Source of the DNA: Georgenia sp. TF02-10
Lineage (GTDB): Bacteria; Actinomycetota; Actinomycetes; Actinomycetales; Actinomycetaceae
Length of the DNA stretch: 64,000 nt
Reading direction: 5' to 3'
Assembly: GCF_022759505.1 (NCBI RefSeq)
Contig: NZ_CP094289.1
Location: forward strand, 1,054,001-1,118,000
The notes below the pieces were generated by a model, which was not told the DNA's origin, did not search any database, and worked only from the letters and a program-made list of their open reading frames with translations. The position numbers and the translations under genes are program-made. Positions 23,912-33,236 of this stretch are shown here, in pieces. How positions within the stretch are numbered: the stretch's first letter is position 1; each line of letters opens with the position of its first letter.

Positions 23912-24789
23912 TGGGCGCCGGGGACGGCGACGACGGCCGGCGCACGGCCGCTGACGACGGTGCCCGGGGCAGAGCCGCTGACGACGGCGCCCGGGGCGCG
24001 GCCGCTGACGACGGCACCCGGGGTGCCGCGTCCCGCGACGACGCCGCCATCAGCGCCGAGGTCGCCGCCGCGGCCAGCCGGTTCCTGCTGGACCTGCGGG
24101 GGGCCGACGACGCGCCGGAGGGCCGGGCGCTGGGCGCCGCCGGGGACCGCGGCGCCCAGCAGCTCATCGCCCGGCGGCTCGCGGCCGCCCGCCCGGGCGA
24201 GGCCGTGCTGTCCGAGGAGGCCGCCGACGACGCCACCCGGCTGGACCGGGACCGGGTCTGGATCGTCGACCCGCTGGATGGCACCCGTGAGTACGGCGAG
24301 GGCCGCGCGGACTGGGCGGTCCACGTCGCCCTGTGGGAGCGGGGCGGGCTCGCCGCCGGCGCGGTGGCCCTGCCCGGCCTGGGCCTGACGCTCGACACCG
24401 CCACGGTCACCCCGCCCTCGCCGTCGCCGCGGCCGCAGGTCGCCCTGGCGGTCTCCCGCAGCAGGGCGTCGGACCTGGTCCTGGCCGTCGCCGAGCGGCT
24501 CGGTGCGAGCCTGGTCCCGATGGGGTCGGCCGGGTACAAGGTGGCCGCTGTGGTGCGCGGGGAGGTGGACGCCTACCTGCACTCCGGCGGGCAGTACGAG
24601 TGGGACTCGGCGGCGCCGGTCGCCGTCGCCCGCGCCGCGGGGCTGCACGCCAGCCGGGTCGACGGCACGCCGCTGGCGTACAACCAGGCGAACCCCTACC
24701 TGCCCGACCTGCTGGTCTGCCGCGCCGAGCTCGCCGACCAGCTGCTGACGGCGGTCCGGGCGGCGTCGGCAGGCTCCGCCGCCCGCTGA
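23911..24789 (+). CDS. cysQ: 3'(2'),5'-bisphosphate nucleotidase (PAP phosphatase)
   Basis: 292 residues of the inositol monophosphatase superfamily. Metal ligands are seen in LSEEAADD (E102/E103), WIVDPLDGTREY (D120, D123) and WDSAAPVAVARAAG near the end. CysQ removes the 3'-phosphate of PAP, the by-product left when a sulfotransferase uses PAPS, and so relieves product inhibition. The first 40 residues are three 10-residue repeats (AADDGARGRA type), absent from ordinary CysQ and encoded by a 30-bp tandem repeat. The ATG at 23911 overlaps the cysN stop. This is the last gene before the convergent UDP-glucose dehydrogenase. Confidence 0.93.
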   Translation: MGAGDGDDGRRTAADDGARGRAADDGARGAAADDGTRGAASRDDAAISAEVAAAASRFLLDLRGADDAPEGRALGAAGDRGAQQLIARRLAAARPGEAVLSEEAADDATRLDRDRVWIVDPLDGTREYGEGRADWAVHVALWERGGLAAGAVALPGLGLTLDTATVTPPSPSPRPQVALAVSRSRASDLVLAVAERLGASLVPMGSAGYKVAAVVRGEVDAYLHSGGQYEWDSAAPVAVARAAGLHASRVDGTPLAYNQANPYLPDLLVCRAELADQLLTAVRAASAGSAAR

Positions 24790-24832
24790 CCTCGGGGCCC
24801 CGGCGGCTCCCGCCCCGTCACCGCGGCCGGGC

Positions 24833-24934
24833 TGTGCGAGAAGTAACACAAGCTCGGCGTGACCGGCCGCTGGAGCGGCGGGATTCCGCCAGATCGCATC
24901 ACGGCCGGCCCGAGATTGTGTTACTTCCTGCACA
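24833..24934. repeat. 102-bp element with 25-bp imperfect inverted terminal repeats
   Basis: The arms 24833–24857 and 24910–24934 match at 22 of 25 positions; their core is GAAGTAACACAA against TTGTGTTACTTC. The arms are AT-richer than the surroundings. The 52-base centre holds two small hairpins (around CCGCTGGAGCGG and GGCGGGATTCCGCC). It lies between the convergent cysQ and UDP-glucose dehydrogenase genes and could be a bidirectional terminator or a small repetitive (MITE/REP-like) element. No open reading frame is inside. Confidence 0.75.
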
Positions 24935-24955
24935 CGTCGTCGCCGGCCGGCCAGG

Positions 24956-26272
24956 TCAGGGCCGGCCGGCCGCCCGGTAGGTCCAGCCGGCGGCGCGCCA
25001 CGCGGCCGGGTCCAGCACGTTGCGGCCGTCGATCATCCGGCGGGCGGCGACCACGTCGCCGAAGGTCACCGGGTCCAGCTGGCGGTACTGCGCCCACTCG
25101 GTGGCCAGCAGGACGACGTCGGCGCCGGCCGCGGCCTCCTCGGGGGTGGCCGCGAACGCCAGGGTGGGCCAGGCCCGCTCGGCATTGGCGATGGCCGCCG
25201 GGTCGGTGACGCGCACGTGGGCGCCCTGGAGCTGGAGCTGGGCGGCGACGTTGAGGGCGGGGGAGTCCCGGACGTCGTCGGAGCTGGGCTTGAAGGCGGC
25301 GCCGAGGACGGCCACGGTGCGCCCCGCGACGGACCCGCCGCACACCTCCCGGGCCAGGTCCACCATCCGCACCCGGCGGCGCATGTTGATCGCGTCCACC
25401 TCGCGCAGGAAGCTCAGCGCCTGGTCCACGCCCAGCTCCCCGGCCCGGGCCATGAAGGCGCGGATGTCCTTGGGCAGGCAGCCGCCGCCGAAGCCCAGGC
25501 CGGCGCCGAGGAACTTCCGGCCGATGCGGTCGTCGTAGCCGATGGCGTCGGCCAGGGCGACGACGTCGGCGCCGGTCGCCTCGCACAGCTCGGCCATCGC
25601 GTTGATGAAGGAGATCTTGGTGGCCAGGAAGGAGTTGGCGGCGACCTTGACCAGCTCGGCGGTGGCGTAGTCGGCCACGACCTTGGGGATGCCCTCGGCC
25701 AGCGGCGTCGCGTACACCTCGTCCAGCGCCGCCCGGGCGTGGTCGGCGGCGGCGGGCTCGGCGGGCAGGCCGTAGACGAACCGGTCGGGGTGGATGGTGT
25801 CGTTCACGGCGTGCCCCTCGCGGAGGAACTCGGGGTTCCAGGCGACGACGGCGCCCGGGGCCCGGGCGGCGACCTGCTCGGCGATCCGGGCGGCGGTGCC
25901 CACCGGGACGGTCGACTTGCCGACCAGCACGTCGCCGTCGGCGAGGTGGGGGAGCAGGCCGGTGACCGCGGCGTCGACGTAGGTCAGGTCGGCCGCGTAG
26001 CTGCCGCGCTGCTGCGGGGTGCCCACGCAGAGGAAGTGCAGCTGGGCGCCGGCGGCGTCGGCGATGTTAGGGCTGAACCGCAGCCGGCCGCTCGCCACGC
26101 CCTCGCGGAGCGCCTCGGGCAGGCCGGGCTCGAAGAACGGGGCCTCCCCGGCGGCGAGCAGCTCCACCTTCGCCGCGTCGGTGTCGATGCCGACCACGTC
26201 GTGGCCGAGCAGCGCCATCGAGCTGGCGTGGACGGCGCCGAGGTAGCCGCAGCCGATCACCGAGACACGCAT
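24956..26272 (-). CDS. UDP-glucose 6-dehydrogenase
   Basis: 438 residues with the usual three parts: NAD-binding Rossmann fold MRVSVIGCGYLGAVHA, the central helices with WNPEFLREG, and the catalytic region GFGGGCLPKDI with cysteine 265. The C-terminal domain carries GAAFKPSSDDVRDSP. It oxidises UDP-glucose to UDP-glucuronate; a GDP-mannose dehydrogenase is the main alternative, as the families are close. AGGAGG precedes the ATG at 26272. Next to the polysaccharide genes it would provide glucuronic acid, making the product acidic in addition to sulfated. Confidence 0.93.
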   Translation of the reverse strand: MRVSVIGCGYLGAVHASSMALLGHDVVGIDTDAAKVELLAAGEAPFFEPGLPEALREGVASGRLRFSPNIADAAGAQLHFLCVGTPQQRGSYAADLTYVDAAVTGLLPHLADGDVLVGKSTVPVGTAARIAEQVAARAPGAVVAWNPEFLREGHAVNDTIHPDRFVYGLPAEPAAADHARAALDEVYATPLAEGIPKVVADYATAELVKVAANSFLATKISFINAMAELCEATGADVVALADAIGYDDRIGRKFLGAGLGFGGGCLPKDIRAFMARAGELGVDQALSFLREVDAINMRRRVRMVDLAREVCGGSVAGRTVAVLGAAFKPSSDDVRDSPALNVAAQLQLQGAHVRVTDPAAIANAERAWPTLAFAATPEEAAAGADVVLLATEWAQYRQLDPVTFGDVVAARRMIDGRNVLDPAAWRAAGWTYRAAGRP

Positions 26273-26474
26273 GGATCCTCCTGGTCAGTGGCGCCGGGGC
26301 GCTCGTCAATCTCGTCGAGGCAGCCGGGGCGCGGGACGCCGACGGCGGCCTCCTATGGTGGCACCGACCGGGCCCGCGTCGTGAACGGCCTGCCCGCGGC
26401 GCCTGGCCTGCCCGGGACCGGCTGCCCGGGAGCGTTCTCCTGGCCGCCCACCGGTCGCGAGCCCGGGGGCCCGA

Positions 26475-27674
26475 TCACCGTCCGGGCGCTCGCCGGGGGG
26501 CTCGGGAAGCACCGGCGGCCACGCCGGCCGCACCGGCGGTCACGCCGGCCGCGCCCAGGCGCAGCAGCCGCAGCGCTGTCGCCACCGCGTGCTCCAGGTT
26601 CTCCGGCCCGGCGCGCAGCACCTCCGCGGTGCCGCCGAGGGTGCGCAGGATCGGCACCACGGCCGCGAAGCCGTGGTCGAGCAGGGTGTCCGCGCTGGGG
26701 TCGACCCGCCCGGCGAACGCGATCACCGGGACCCCCGCCCGCCCGGCGACGGCGGCGACGCCGGCGGGGGTCTTGCCCCGGAGGGTCTGCGCGTCGACGG
26801 CCCCCTCGCCGGTGAGCACCAGGTCGGCGCCGTCGACGTGCCTGGCCAGCCCGGCAGCGTCGACGACGACCTCGACGCCCGGGCGCCGGGTCGCGCCGAG
26901 CGCGAGGAACGCTGCGCCGAGCCCGCCGGCCGCCCCGGCGCCCGGTAGGTCCCGGACGCGGCGCCCGGCGGCGGCCTCGAGGGCGTCGGCCAGCGCCCCG
27001 AGCGCCGTGTCGAGCATCGCGACCTGCTCCGGCGCCGCGCCCTTCTGCGGCCCGAACACCGCGCTGGCGCCCCTGGGTCCGAGCAGCGGGCTGGTGACGT
27101 CGCAGGCGAGCTCGACACTCACGCCGTGCAGCCGCGGGTCGAGGCCGGCCAGGTCCACCGCGGCGACCGCGGGCAGCGCCCGGGGGGCAGGGTCGACCGG
27201 GCGACCGGCGGCGTCGAGCAGACGGGCACCGAGCCCGACCAGCAGGCCGGCGCCCCCGTCGTTGGTGGCGGACCCGCCCAGCCCGACGACGATCCGGCGG
27301 GCGCCAGCGTCGAGCGCGGCACGCAGCAGCGGGGCCACGCCGGCGGAGGTCGCGGAGAGAACCTCCCGGTCCTCGGGCGCGACCAGGCCGATGCCGACCG
27401 CGGCGGCGACCTCGAGGATCGCGATGCCGTCGTCGGCCAGACCGATCGTGGCGGTGACCGGCCGCCCGAGGGCGTCGGTGGTGGCGACCTCGACGAGCCG
27501 GCCCCCGAGCGCGGCCACCAGGGCGTCGGTGGTGCCCTCGCCGCCGTCGGCCATCGGCACCTCGACGCAGGTGGCGTCGGGCAGGACGCGACGCACGCCG
27601 CGGGCCATCGCCGCGGCGGCCTCGGCGGCGGACATCGACTCCTTGAACGAGTCGGGGGCGAGCACGAGCTTCAT
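26475..27674 (-). CDS. garK: Glycerate 2-kinase (GarK/GlxK type)
   Basis: 399 residues. The start MKLVLAPDSFKESMSA, then VPMADGGEGTTDAL, VGLGGSATNDGGAG, FGPQKGA and LTGEGAVDAQTLRGKTP are the signatures of the type I glycerate kinases. It phosphorylates glycerate to 2-phosphoglycerate, feeding enolase. It is the last gene of the glucarate operon, 96 bases after gudD. The final 30 residues are an Ala/Gly/Arg-rich extension. Confidence 0.93.
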   Translation of the reverse strand: MKLVLAPDSFKESMSAAEAAAAMARGVRRVLPDATCVEVPMADGGEGTTDALVAALGGRLVEVATTDALGRPVTATIGLADDGIAILEVAAAVGIGLVAPEDREVLSATSAGVAPLLRAALDAGARRIVVGLGGSATNDGGAGLLVGLGARLLDAAGRPVDPAPRALPAVAAVDLAGLDPRLHGVSVELACDVTSPLLGPRGASAVFGPQKGAAPEQVAMLDTALGALADALEAAAGRRVRDLPGAGAAGGLGAAFLALGATRRPGVEVVVDAAGLARHVDGADLVLTGEGAVDAQTLRGKTPAGVAAVAGRAGVPVIAFAGRVDPSADTLLDHGFAAVVPILRTLGGTAEVLRAGPENLEHAVATALRLLRLGAAGVTAGAAGVAAGASRAPRRAPGR

Positions 27675-27770
27675 CGACGGGTCCCTTCTCGGCGGGGCGG
27701 AGCCTGCGCGCCCGCCCGGCCCGAGCCGAGGAGGCAGCGGGACGGGCGGGCGCAGGAGCGCTCGGGCGGG

Positions 27771-29099
27771 TCAGCGGACCAGCGCGGGTCGCTTGTGGTC
27801 GAACTCCCAGCCCGGAATCAGGTACTGCATCCCGACGGCGTCGTCGCGGGCGCCGAGGGCCTTCTCCAGGTAGAGGGCGTGCGCCTTCTCGACCTGGTCC
27901 ATGTCGATCTCGACGCCGAGGCCTGGCTTGTCGCCGATCACGATCTCGCCGCCGACGATCTGCGGCGGCTCGACCGTCAGCCGCTCGACGCCCTCCTGCC
28001 AGATCCAGTGCGTGTCGAGCGCGTTGTACTGGCCCGGGGCGGCGGCGCCGGCGTGGGCGACCATCGCCAGCGAGATGTCGAAGTGGTTGTTGGAGTGGCA
28101 GCCCCAGGTCAGGCCCATGGCGTGGCACAGCTGCGCGACGCGCACCGACCCGCGCATGGTCCAGAAGTGCGGGTCCGCCAGCGGGATGCTGACGGCCTGC
28201 AGGGCCAGGGCGTGAGACATCTCGCGCCAGTCGGTGGCGACCATGTTGGTGGCGGTGGGCAGGCCGGTGCGTCGGCGGAACTCCGCGAGCACCTCCCGGC
28301 CGGAGAACCCGCCCTCGGCGCCGCACGGGTCCTCGGCGTAGGCGAGCACGTCGACGAGCGGCCGGCACAGGCGCACGGCCTCCTCCAGCGACCACGCACC
28401 GTTCGGGTCGAGCGTGATCCGCGCGTCCGGGAACCGCTCCTTGAGCGCGCGGACGGCCAGCACCTCCTCCTCGCCCGAGAACACGCCGCCCTTGAGCTTG
28501 AAGTCCTCGAACCCGTACCGCGCGTAGGCGGCCTCGCCGAGCGCGACGATCTGCTCGGGCGTGACGGCCTCCTCGTGCCGCAGCCGGTGCCAGTCGACGT
28601 CGGAGTCCGGCTCGCGCAGGTACCCGAGGTCGGTCTTGTCCGGGTCGCCGACGTAGAACAGGTAGCCGAGCACCTTGACGGAGTCCCGCTGCTTGCCCTC
28701 GCCGAGCAGCGAGGCCACGGGGACCTCGAGGTGCTTGCCGAGCAGGTCGAGGTAGGCCGACTCGATGGCGGTGACCGCGTGCACGGTGGTGCGCAGGTCG
28801 AAGGTCTGCAGGCCGCGGCCGCCGGCGTCGCGCCCGGCGAACTCCTCGCCGATGCGCCGCAGCACGTTCGCGTGGTCACCGAGCGAGGAGCCGCGCACGA
28901 GCTCGAACGCCTCGGTGATCGTGCGGGTGATCTTCTCCCCGCCGGGGACCTCGCCGACGCCGGTGCGCCCGGCGGAGTCGGTGAGGACGACGACGTTGCG
29001 GGTGAAGTACGGCCCGTGCGCGCCGGAGAGGTTGAGCTCCATGCAGTCACGGCCGGCGACGGGGTAGACCGCCGCCTCGACGATGGTGGGGGTGGACAT
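27771..29099 (-). CDS. gudD: Glucarate dehydratase
   Basis: 442 residues of the enolase superfamily, the normal GudD length. The catalytic set is visible: KLK (201–203), D231 and N233 in LDPNGAW, E256 in AEDPC, N285 in NMVATDW, and the histidine in CHSNNHFD (about 335). It dehydrates D-glucarate (and probably L-idarate) to 5-keto-4-deoxy-D-glucarate. The start codon overlaps the garR stop by one base, so translation is coupled. Confidence 0.96.
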   Translation of the reverse strand: MSTPTIVEAAVYPVAGRDCMELNLSGAHGPYFTRNVVVLTDSAGRTGVGEVPGGEKITRTITEAFELVRGSSLGDHANVLRRIGEEFAGRDAGGRGLQTFDLRTTVHAVTAIESAYLDLLGKHLEVPVASLLGEGKQRDSVKVLGYLFYVGDPDKTDLGYLREPDSDVDWHRLRHEEAVTPEQIVALGEAAYARYGFEDFKLKGGVFSGEEEVLAVRALKERFPDARITLDPNGAWSLEEAVRLCRPLVDVLAYAEDPCGAEGGFSGREVLAEFRRRTGLPTATNMVATDWREMSHALALQAVSIPLADPHFWTMRGSVRVAQLCHAMGLTWGCHSNNHFDISLAMVAHAGAAAPGQYNALDTHWIWQEGVERLTVEPPQIVGGEIVIGDKPGLGVEIDMDQVEKAHALYLEKALGARDDAVGMQYLIPGWEFDHKRPALVR

Positions 29100-29995
29100 C
29101 AGGACGGCTCTCCTCGGGTGAGCTCGATGCCGGCGGCACGCTCGTAGGCGCGCAGCAGGGCGGAGTGGTCCTCGGTCTCGTGGTTGTGCGCCTTGAGCTG
29201 CGTCATCAGCTCGAAGACCGAGGCGGTCATGGGCATCGGCGCCCCGACCGCGTGCGAGGTGGACATGACGTTGGTCAGGTCCTTCAGGTGCAGGTTGATC
29301 CGGAAGCCGGGGGCGAACCGGTGGTCCAGCATGAGCGGGGCCTTGGCGTTCATGACGTTGGAGCCAGCCAGGCCGCCCTTGATCGCCTCGAAGACCTGCT
29401 CGGGGTCGACGCCCGCCTTCTGCGCGAGCACCAGGGCCTCGGCAACGACCGCGATGTTCACCGCGACGATGGCCTGGTTCGCCAGCTTGGCGATGTTGCC
29501 CGCGCCGATGCCGCCGACCCGCACGACGGACTTCCCCATCGCGGCCAGGACCGGCTGCACGACGTCGAACGCCTCCTGCGGCCCGCCGACCATGAAGGAC
29601 AGCGTCCCCTCGATGGCGAACGGCTCGCCGCCCGAGACGGGGGCATCGAGCATGACGACGCCCCGCTCGGCCAGCGCGGCGCTGACGTCCCGGGCGACCA
29701 GCGGGTCGATGGAGCTCATGTCCGCGTAGAGCAACCCGTCCCGGGCCGCCTCCAGGACGCCGGCCTCGCCGAGGACGACCTCCTGCACCTGCGGGGAGTT
29801 CGGCAGCATGGTGAGCACGAGGTCGACCTGCTCCGCGACCTCGCGCGGGGTGGCGGCCCGCGCGGCGCCGAGCGCGACGAGCTCGCCGACGTTGTCGGCG
29901 TTGTGGTCGAGGACGACCAGGTCGTGCCCGTCCGCGACGAGGTTCTTGGCCATGGGCTTGCCCATGATCCCGAGCCCGATGAATCCGATCTTCAT
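29099..29995 (-). CDS. garR: Tartronate semialdehyde reductase (2-hydroxy-3-oxopropionate reductase)
   Basis: 298 residues of the 3-hydroxyacid dehydrogenase family: Rossmann motif [16 protein letters not shown], substrate-binding [19 protein letters not shown], and catalytic lysine 170 in GNIAKLANQ. It reduces tartronate semialdehyde to glycerate. 3-Hydroxyisobutyrate dehydrogenase is the nearest alternative, but the neighbouring glucarate dehydratase and glycerate kinase settle the role. Confidence 0.93.
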   Translation of the reverse strand: MKIGFIGLGIMGKPMAKNLVADGHDLVVLDHNADNVGELVALGAARAATPREVAEQVDLVLTMLPNSPQVQEVVLGEAGVLEAARDGLLYADMSSIDPLVARDVSAALAERGVVMLDAPVSGGEPFAIEGTLSFMVGGPQEAFDVVQPVLAAMGKSVVRVGGIGAGNIAKLANQAIVAVNIAVVAEALVLAQKAGVDPEQVFEAIKGGLAGSNVMNAKAPLMLDHRFAPGFRINLHLKDLTNVMSTSHAVGAPMPMTASVFELMTQLKAHNHETEDHSALLRAYERAAGIELTRGEPS

Positions 29996-30012
29996 GTGTG
30001 CTTCCTTCCGGT

Positions 30013-31335
30013 TCAGCCGATGACGAGGTTCATGAGGAGGACACCGCCCAGGCCGAGGAAGGCCAGCACGGTGGTGTAGGTGGTGCGGGACAGGAGGGCC
30101 TGGGGCACGGTGAGCCCGAAGTACTCCTTGAACATCCAGAAGCCGGGGTCATTGACGTGGCTGGCGGCGATCGAGCCGCACGCGGTGGCGAGCACCATCA
30201 GCTCGGGGGAGACGCCGGACGCGGCGACGAGCGGGGCGGCGACGCCGGCGGCGGTGACGACCGCCACGGTGGCCGAGCCGAGCGCGACCCGCAGGATCAC
30301 GGCGATCAGCCAGGCGAGCACGATCGGGGACAGGGCCCAGCCCGAGGTGACGTCGGCGATGCGGTCGGCGATGCCGGCCTCGACCAGGACCTGCTTGAAC
30401 GCGCCGCCGGCACCGATGACCATGAAGATCATCGCCATCGCCTTGGCGGACGAGGAGCAGGAGGCGGCCACCTCGCCGAGCGAGCGGCCGACGCGCGGCC
30501 CGAAGACCCAGCACGCCACGAGCAGCGTGATCAGCAGCGCGACCGGCGCGGCGCCGAGGAACTGCACGAGGGGCAGGAACGCGGCCTCGGGCGCGGCGAG
30601 CTCGACGACGGCTGCGCCGGCGATGACGACGACGGGCAGGAGGGCGACGAACAGCGACCAGCCGAGGCCGGGCATCTCGTCCTCCTCGAAGTCCTTGTCC
30701 GAGACCAGGCCCACGGGGATGGCCGGGTTCATCGCCCGGACGAAGGACAGCCGCGGCCACAGGAACGCGATCAGGGCTCCGGCGGGCACCGCGATGAGCA
30801 GGCCGTAGGCGAGGGTCAGGCCGACGGAGGCGCCGTAGGTGGCCGCGACGGCGGTCGGGCCGGGGTGCGGCGGCAGGAACGAGTGCATCGTGGACAGCGC
30901 GATGGACATCGGCAGGCCGACCCAGAGCAGGTTCTGCTTCGTGGCCCGCACGAGCGTGAACGCGACGGGCACGATGATGACGAACGCGACCTCGTAGAAC
31001 ATGGTCACGCCGACGAGCATCGCGGTGACGACCATCGCCGCCTGCACACCGCGGGCGCCGAAGGCGTCCACCATCTTCATAGCGATGCGCTGGGCGCCGC
31101 CGGCGTCACCCATGACCCGGCCGATCATCGCGCCGAGGCCGATGACGAGCAGCGTGCCGCCGAGCTGGCCGCCGACGCCCTCCTCGAGGATCTCGGGGAT
31201 GGACTCGACGGGGATGCCCTCCACCAGCGCGACCGCGACGGCCACGAGGAGCAGGGCGATGAAGCCGTTGAGCTTCAGCTTCGTCATGAGGAAGACGAGG
31301 ACGACGACCGCGACGGCGACGACGAGGAACTCCAT
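30013..31335 (-). CDS. GntP-family sugar-acid permease
   Basis: 440 residues with about 12–14 membrane helices. The ATG at 31335 begins [24 protein letters not shown], the usual N-terminus of gluconate permeases; the longer upstream frame is arginine/serine-rich shadow sequence. [16 protein letters not shown] is the conserved GntP loop. These proteins import gluconate-like acids by proton symport. In this operon the substrate is presumably glucarate or a related aldarate, although the GntP family more often handles gluconate. It lies 10 bases after the lyase gene. Confidence 0.88.
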   Translation of the reverse strand: MEFLVVAVAVVVLVFLMTKLKLNGFIALLLVAVAVALVEGIPVESIPEILEEGVGGQLGGTLLVIGLGAMIGRVMGDAGGAQRIAMKMVDAFGARGVQAAMVVTAMLVGVTMFYEVAFVIIVPVAFTLVRATKQNLLWVGLPMSIALSTMHSFLPPHPGPTAVAATYGASVGLTLAYGLLIAVPAGALIAFLWPRLSFVRAMNPAIPVGLVSDKDFEEDEMPGLGWSLFVALLPVVVIAGAAVVELAAPEAAFLPLVQFLGAAPVALLITLLVACWVFGPRVGRSLGEVAASCSSSAKAMAMIFMVIGAGGAFKQVLVEAGIADRIADVTSGWALSPIVLAWLIAVILRVALGSATVAVVTAAGVAAPLVAASGVSPELMVLATACGSIAASHVNDPGFWMFKEYFGLTVPQALLSRTTYTTVLAFLGLGGVLLMNLVIG

Positions 31336-31345
31336 GGCCGGGCCC

Positions 31346-32239
31346 TCAGTCCGTGGTCGCCGCGAGGGCGTCGGCGACCACGACGGCGAGCTCGGCGCGC
31401 ACCTGCTCGTCGATGTCCCGGGCCGGGGCGAGGCAGACGCCGGCGTCGACGCCGACCAGCCGCAGCCCCTCCTTGAGCACCACGGGGAACGTCGCCCGGT
31501 CGACGATGGCACGCAGCGGCGACAGCGCGGCCTGCAGGCGGGCGGCGCGCTCGAGGTCGCCGGCCCGGTACGCCTCGTAGATGCCGGCCACCAGGGCCGG
31601 TGCCACGTTGGCGGTCGAGGCGATCGCGCCGTCGGCGCCCTCGCGCAGGCCCTCGAGGATCATGTTGTCGCGGCCGACCAGCACCGCGAAGCCGGCGGGG
31701 CGCTCGGTGAGGAACCGGCGCAGGAGGTCCGGGTTCCCGCTCGAGTCCTTGATCCCGACGATGGTCTCGACCTTGGCCAGCTGGAGCACGGTCTCGACGT
31801 CGAGGTCGACGCCGGTGCGGCCCGGGTTGGTGTAGAGCACCACCGGCAGGTCGGTCGCCGCGGCGACCTCGGTGTAGTGCGTGAGGAGCTCGTGCTGCGT
31901 CGGCGTCATGAAGTACGGGGTGAGGACCGACAGGGCGGAGACCCCGCCGACCTCGGCCACCATGCGGGCGGTGCGCACGCAGTCGCGGGTGGTGATCTCG
32001 GAGGCGCCGGCGTAGACCGGGACCCGGCCGGCGACGTGCTCCACCGTGATCTCGACGACGCGACGCTTCTGCCGGTCGTCCAGGCCGTAGATCTCGCCGG
32101 AGCTGCCGAGGACGAAGACGCCGTGGACGCCGCCCGCGATGACGTGGTCGAGGAGGGCGCGCAGGCCGTCCTCGAGCAGCTCGCCGTGCGGGTCCAGGGG
32201 GGTGACGAGGGCCGGGACGGCACCTGCCGGTACGAACAT
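31346..32239 (-). CDS. DHDPS/N-acetylneuraminate lyase family protein, probable keto-deoxyglucarate aldolase
   Basis: 297 residues forming the class I aldolase barrel of the DHDPS family. The GxxGE loop is GSSGE (45–49), the proton-relay tyrosine is Y136 in LYTNPGRTG, and the Schiff-base lysine is K164 in VGIKDSSGN. It is first in the operon. In a glucarate pathway with GarR and glycerate kinase, the missing step is cleavage of 5-keto-4-deoxy-glucarate to pyruvate and tartronate semialdehyde. E. coli uses the unrelated class II GarL for this, so this enzyme may replace it. The alternative is KdgD, a dehydratase/decarboxylase of the same family, but then GarR and the kinase would have no substrate. 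Confidence 0.82.
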   Translation of the reverse strand: MFVPAGAVPALVTPLDPHGELLEDGLRALLDHVIAGGVHGVFVLGSSGEIYGLDDRQKRRVVEITVEHVAGRVPVYAGASEITTRDCVRTARMVAEVGGVSALSVLTPYFMTPTQHELLTHYTEVAAATDLPVVLYTNPGRTGVDLDVETVLQLAKVETIVGIKDSSGNPDLLRRFLTERPAGFAVLVGRDNMILEGLREGADGAIASTANVAPALVAGIYEAYRAGDLERAARLQAALSPLRAIVDRATFPVVLKEGLRLVGVDAGVCLAPARDIDEQVRAELAVVVADALAATTD

Positions 32240-32298
32240 CGATGTTCCTGTCTATGGAGGCCGTTCAAAGCTACGAACAGCGTTCACGTATGTGGACG
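32234..32298. promoter_or_regulatory. Cluster of GTTC/GAAC inverted repeats, likely IclR operators
   Basis: Three dyads lie between the divergent lyase and iclR genes. They are the perfect palindrome GAACATCGATGTTC (32234–32247), which includes the lyase start codon; GTTC-N8-GAAC (32263–32278); and CGTTCAC-N4-GTGGACG (32281–32298). Similar arms are used by IclR-family repressors. The arrangement would let the IclR protein control the operon and possibly itself. Confidence 0.55.
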
Positions 32299-32390
32299 CG
32301 GTAACGATAGCGGCCCGTCAGACGGGGGCGTCAAGGACCTTGGTCGGATACCCGCAGGGCGGCCGGTGGCCGCGGCGGGAGGTGCGGCAC

Positions 32391-33236
32391 GTGCCGGAAG
32401 ACCCCTCGCCGGCCGCCGCAGGCCGTACCCTGGGGGCCGTGGCAGCCCCGACCCCGAGAGAACTCGCCGCCGTGCCCGGCGACGCGCCCTCGTCGGCCGT
32501 GAAGTCCGCCGCCCGGACCCTGCAGCTGCTCGAGCTCCTCGCCGACCGCGGCGGCGTGCCCGCCCGCCTCGCCGAGCTCGCCGACGAGCTGGGGGCGCCG
32601 CGGTCCAGCGTGCACGCCCTGCTGCGCACGCTCAGCGGGTCGGGCTGGGTCCGGACCGACCCGACCGGCACGCTCTACGCGATCGGCCTGCGCTGCCTGC
32701 TGGTCGGTACCTCGATCCTCGACTCGGACCCGTACCTGCGCGTCGCCCGGCCCGTGCTCGCCGCGCTGCGCGACCGGCTGGGCGAGACGGTGCACCTGGC
32801 CCGCCTCGACGGCGACCGGGTCGTCTACCTCACCACTCACGAGTCGGGGCGCGAGCCGCGGCGGATAGCCCGCGTCGGGCGCGGGCTCCCCGCCCACGCG
32901 ACGAGCCTCGGGAAAGCGCTGCTCGCCGAGCGCGGCGACGCGCCCGCCGGGCCGCTGGCTGCCGTCACCCACCGCACGATCACCGCGCCGGCGGACCTCA
33001 CCACCGAGCTCGAGCGCACCCGCCGACGCGGCTACGCGATCGACAACGAGGAGAACACGCCCGGGTTGTGCTGCCTCGGCGTCGCCCTGCGCTACACCCG
33101 CCCCGTGCTCGACGCGATCAGCTGCTCGGTGCCGGTCGACCGGATGACCGAGGCGCGCGAGGCGGAGGTGGCCGCGGCCCTGCTCGAGGCGCGCGCGCAG
33201 ATCGAGGAGAGCGCACCCGTCCAGGGCGTCTTCTAG
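32391..33236 (+). CDS. IclR-family transcriptional regulator of the glucarate operon
   Basis: The GTG at 32391 is chosen because GGAGGT (32378–32383) lies 7 bases upstream; GTG 32439 is an alternative. The product has 281 residues: an N-terminal winged helix (SAVKSAARTLQLLELLAD, then SSVHALLRTLSGSGWV) and a C-terminal ligand-binding domain with LGKALLA and the late cysteine segment GLCCLGVALRY. IclR proteins often sense pathway acids and repress or activate adjacent catabolic genes. It is divergent to the glucarate operon, so glucarate or a breakdown product is the likely signal. Confidence 0.9.
   Translation: MPEDPSPAAAGRTLGAVAAPTPRELAAVPGDAPSSAVKSAARTLQLLELLADRGGVPARLAELADELGAPRSSVHALLRTLSGSGWVRTDPTGTLYAIGLRCLLVGTSILDSDPYLRVARPVLAALRDRLGETVHLARLDGDRVVYLTTHESGREPRRIARVGRGLPAHATSLGKALLAERGDAPAGPLAAVTHRTITAPADLTTELERTRRRGYAIDNEENTPGLCCLGVALRYTRPVLDAISCSVPVDRMTEAREAEVAAALLEARAQIEESAPVQGVF

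Noticed and set aside
23911-24789. Inositol monophosphatase or histidinol phosphatase
   Set aside because: Same superfamily, but the one-base overlap with cysN makes the PAP phosphatase role much more likely.
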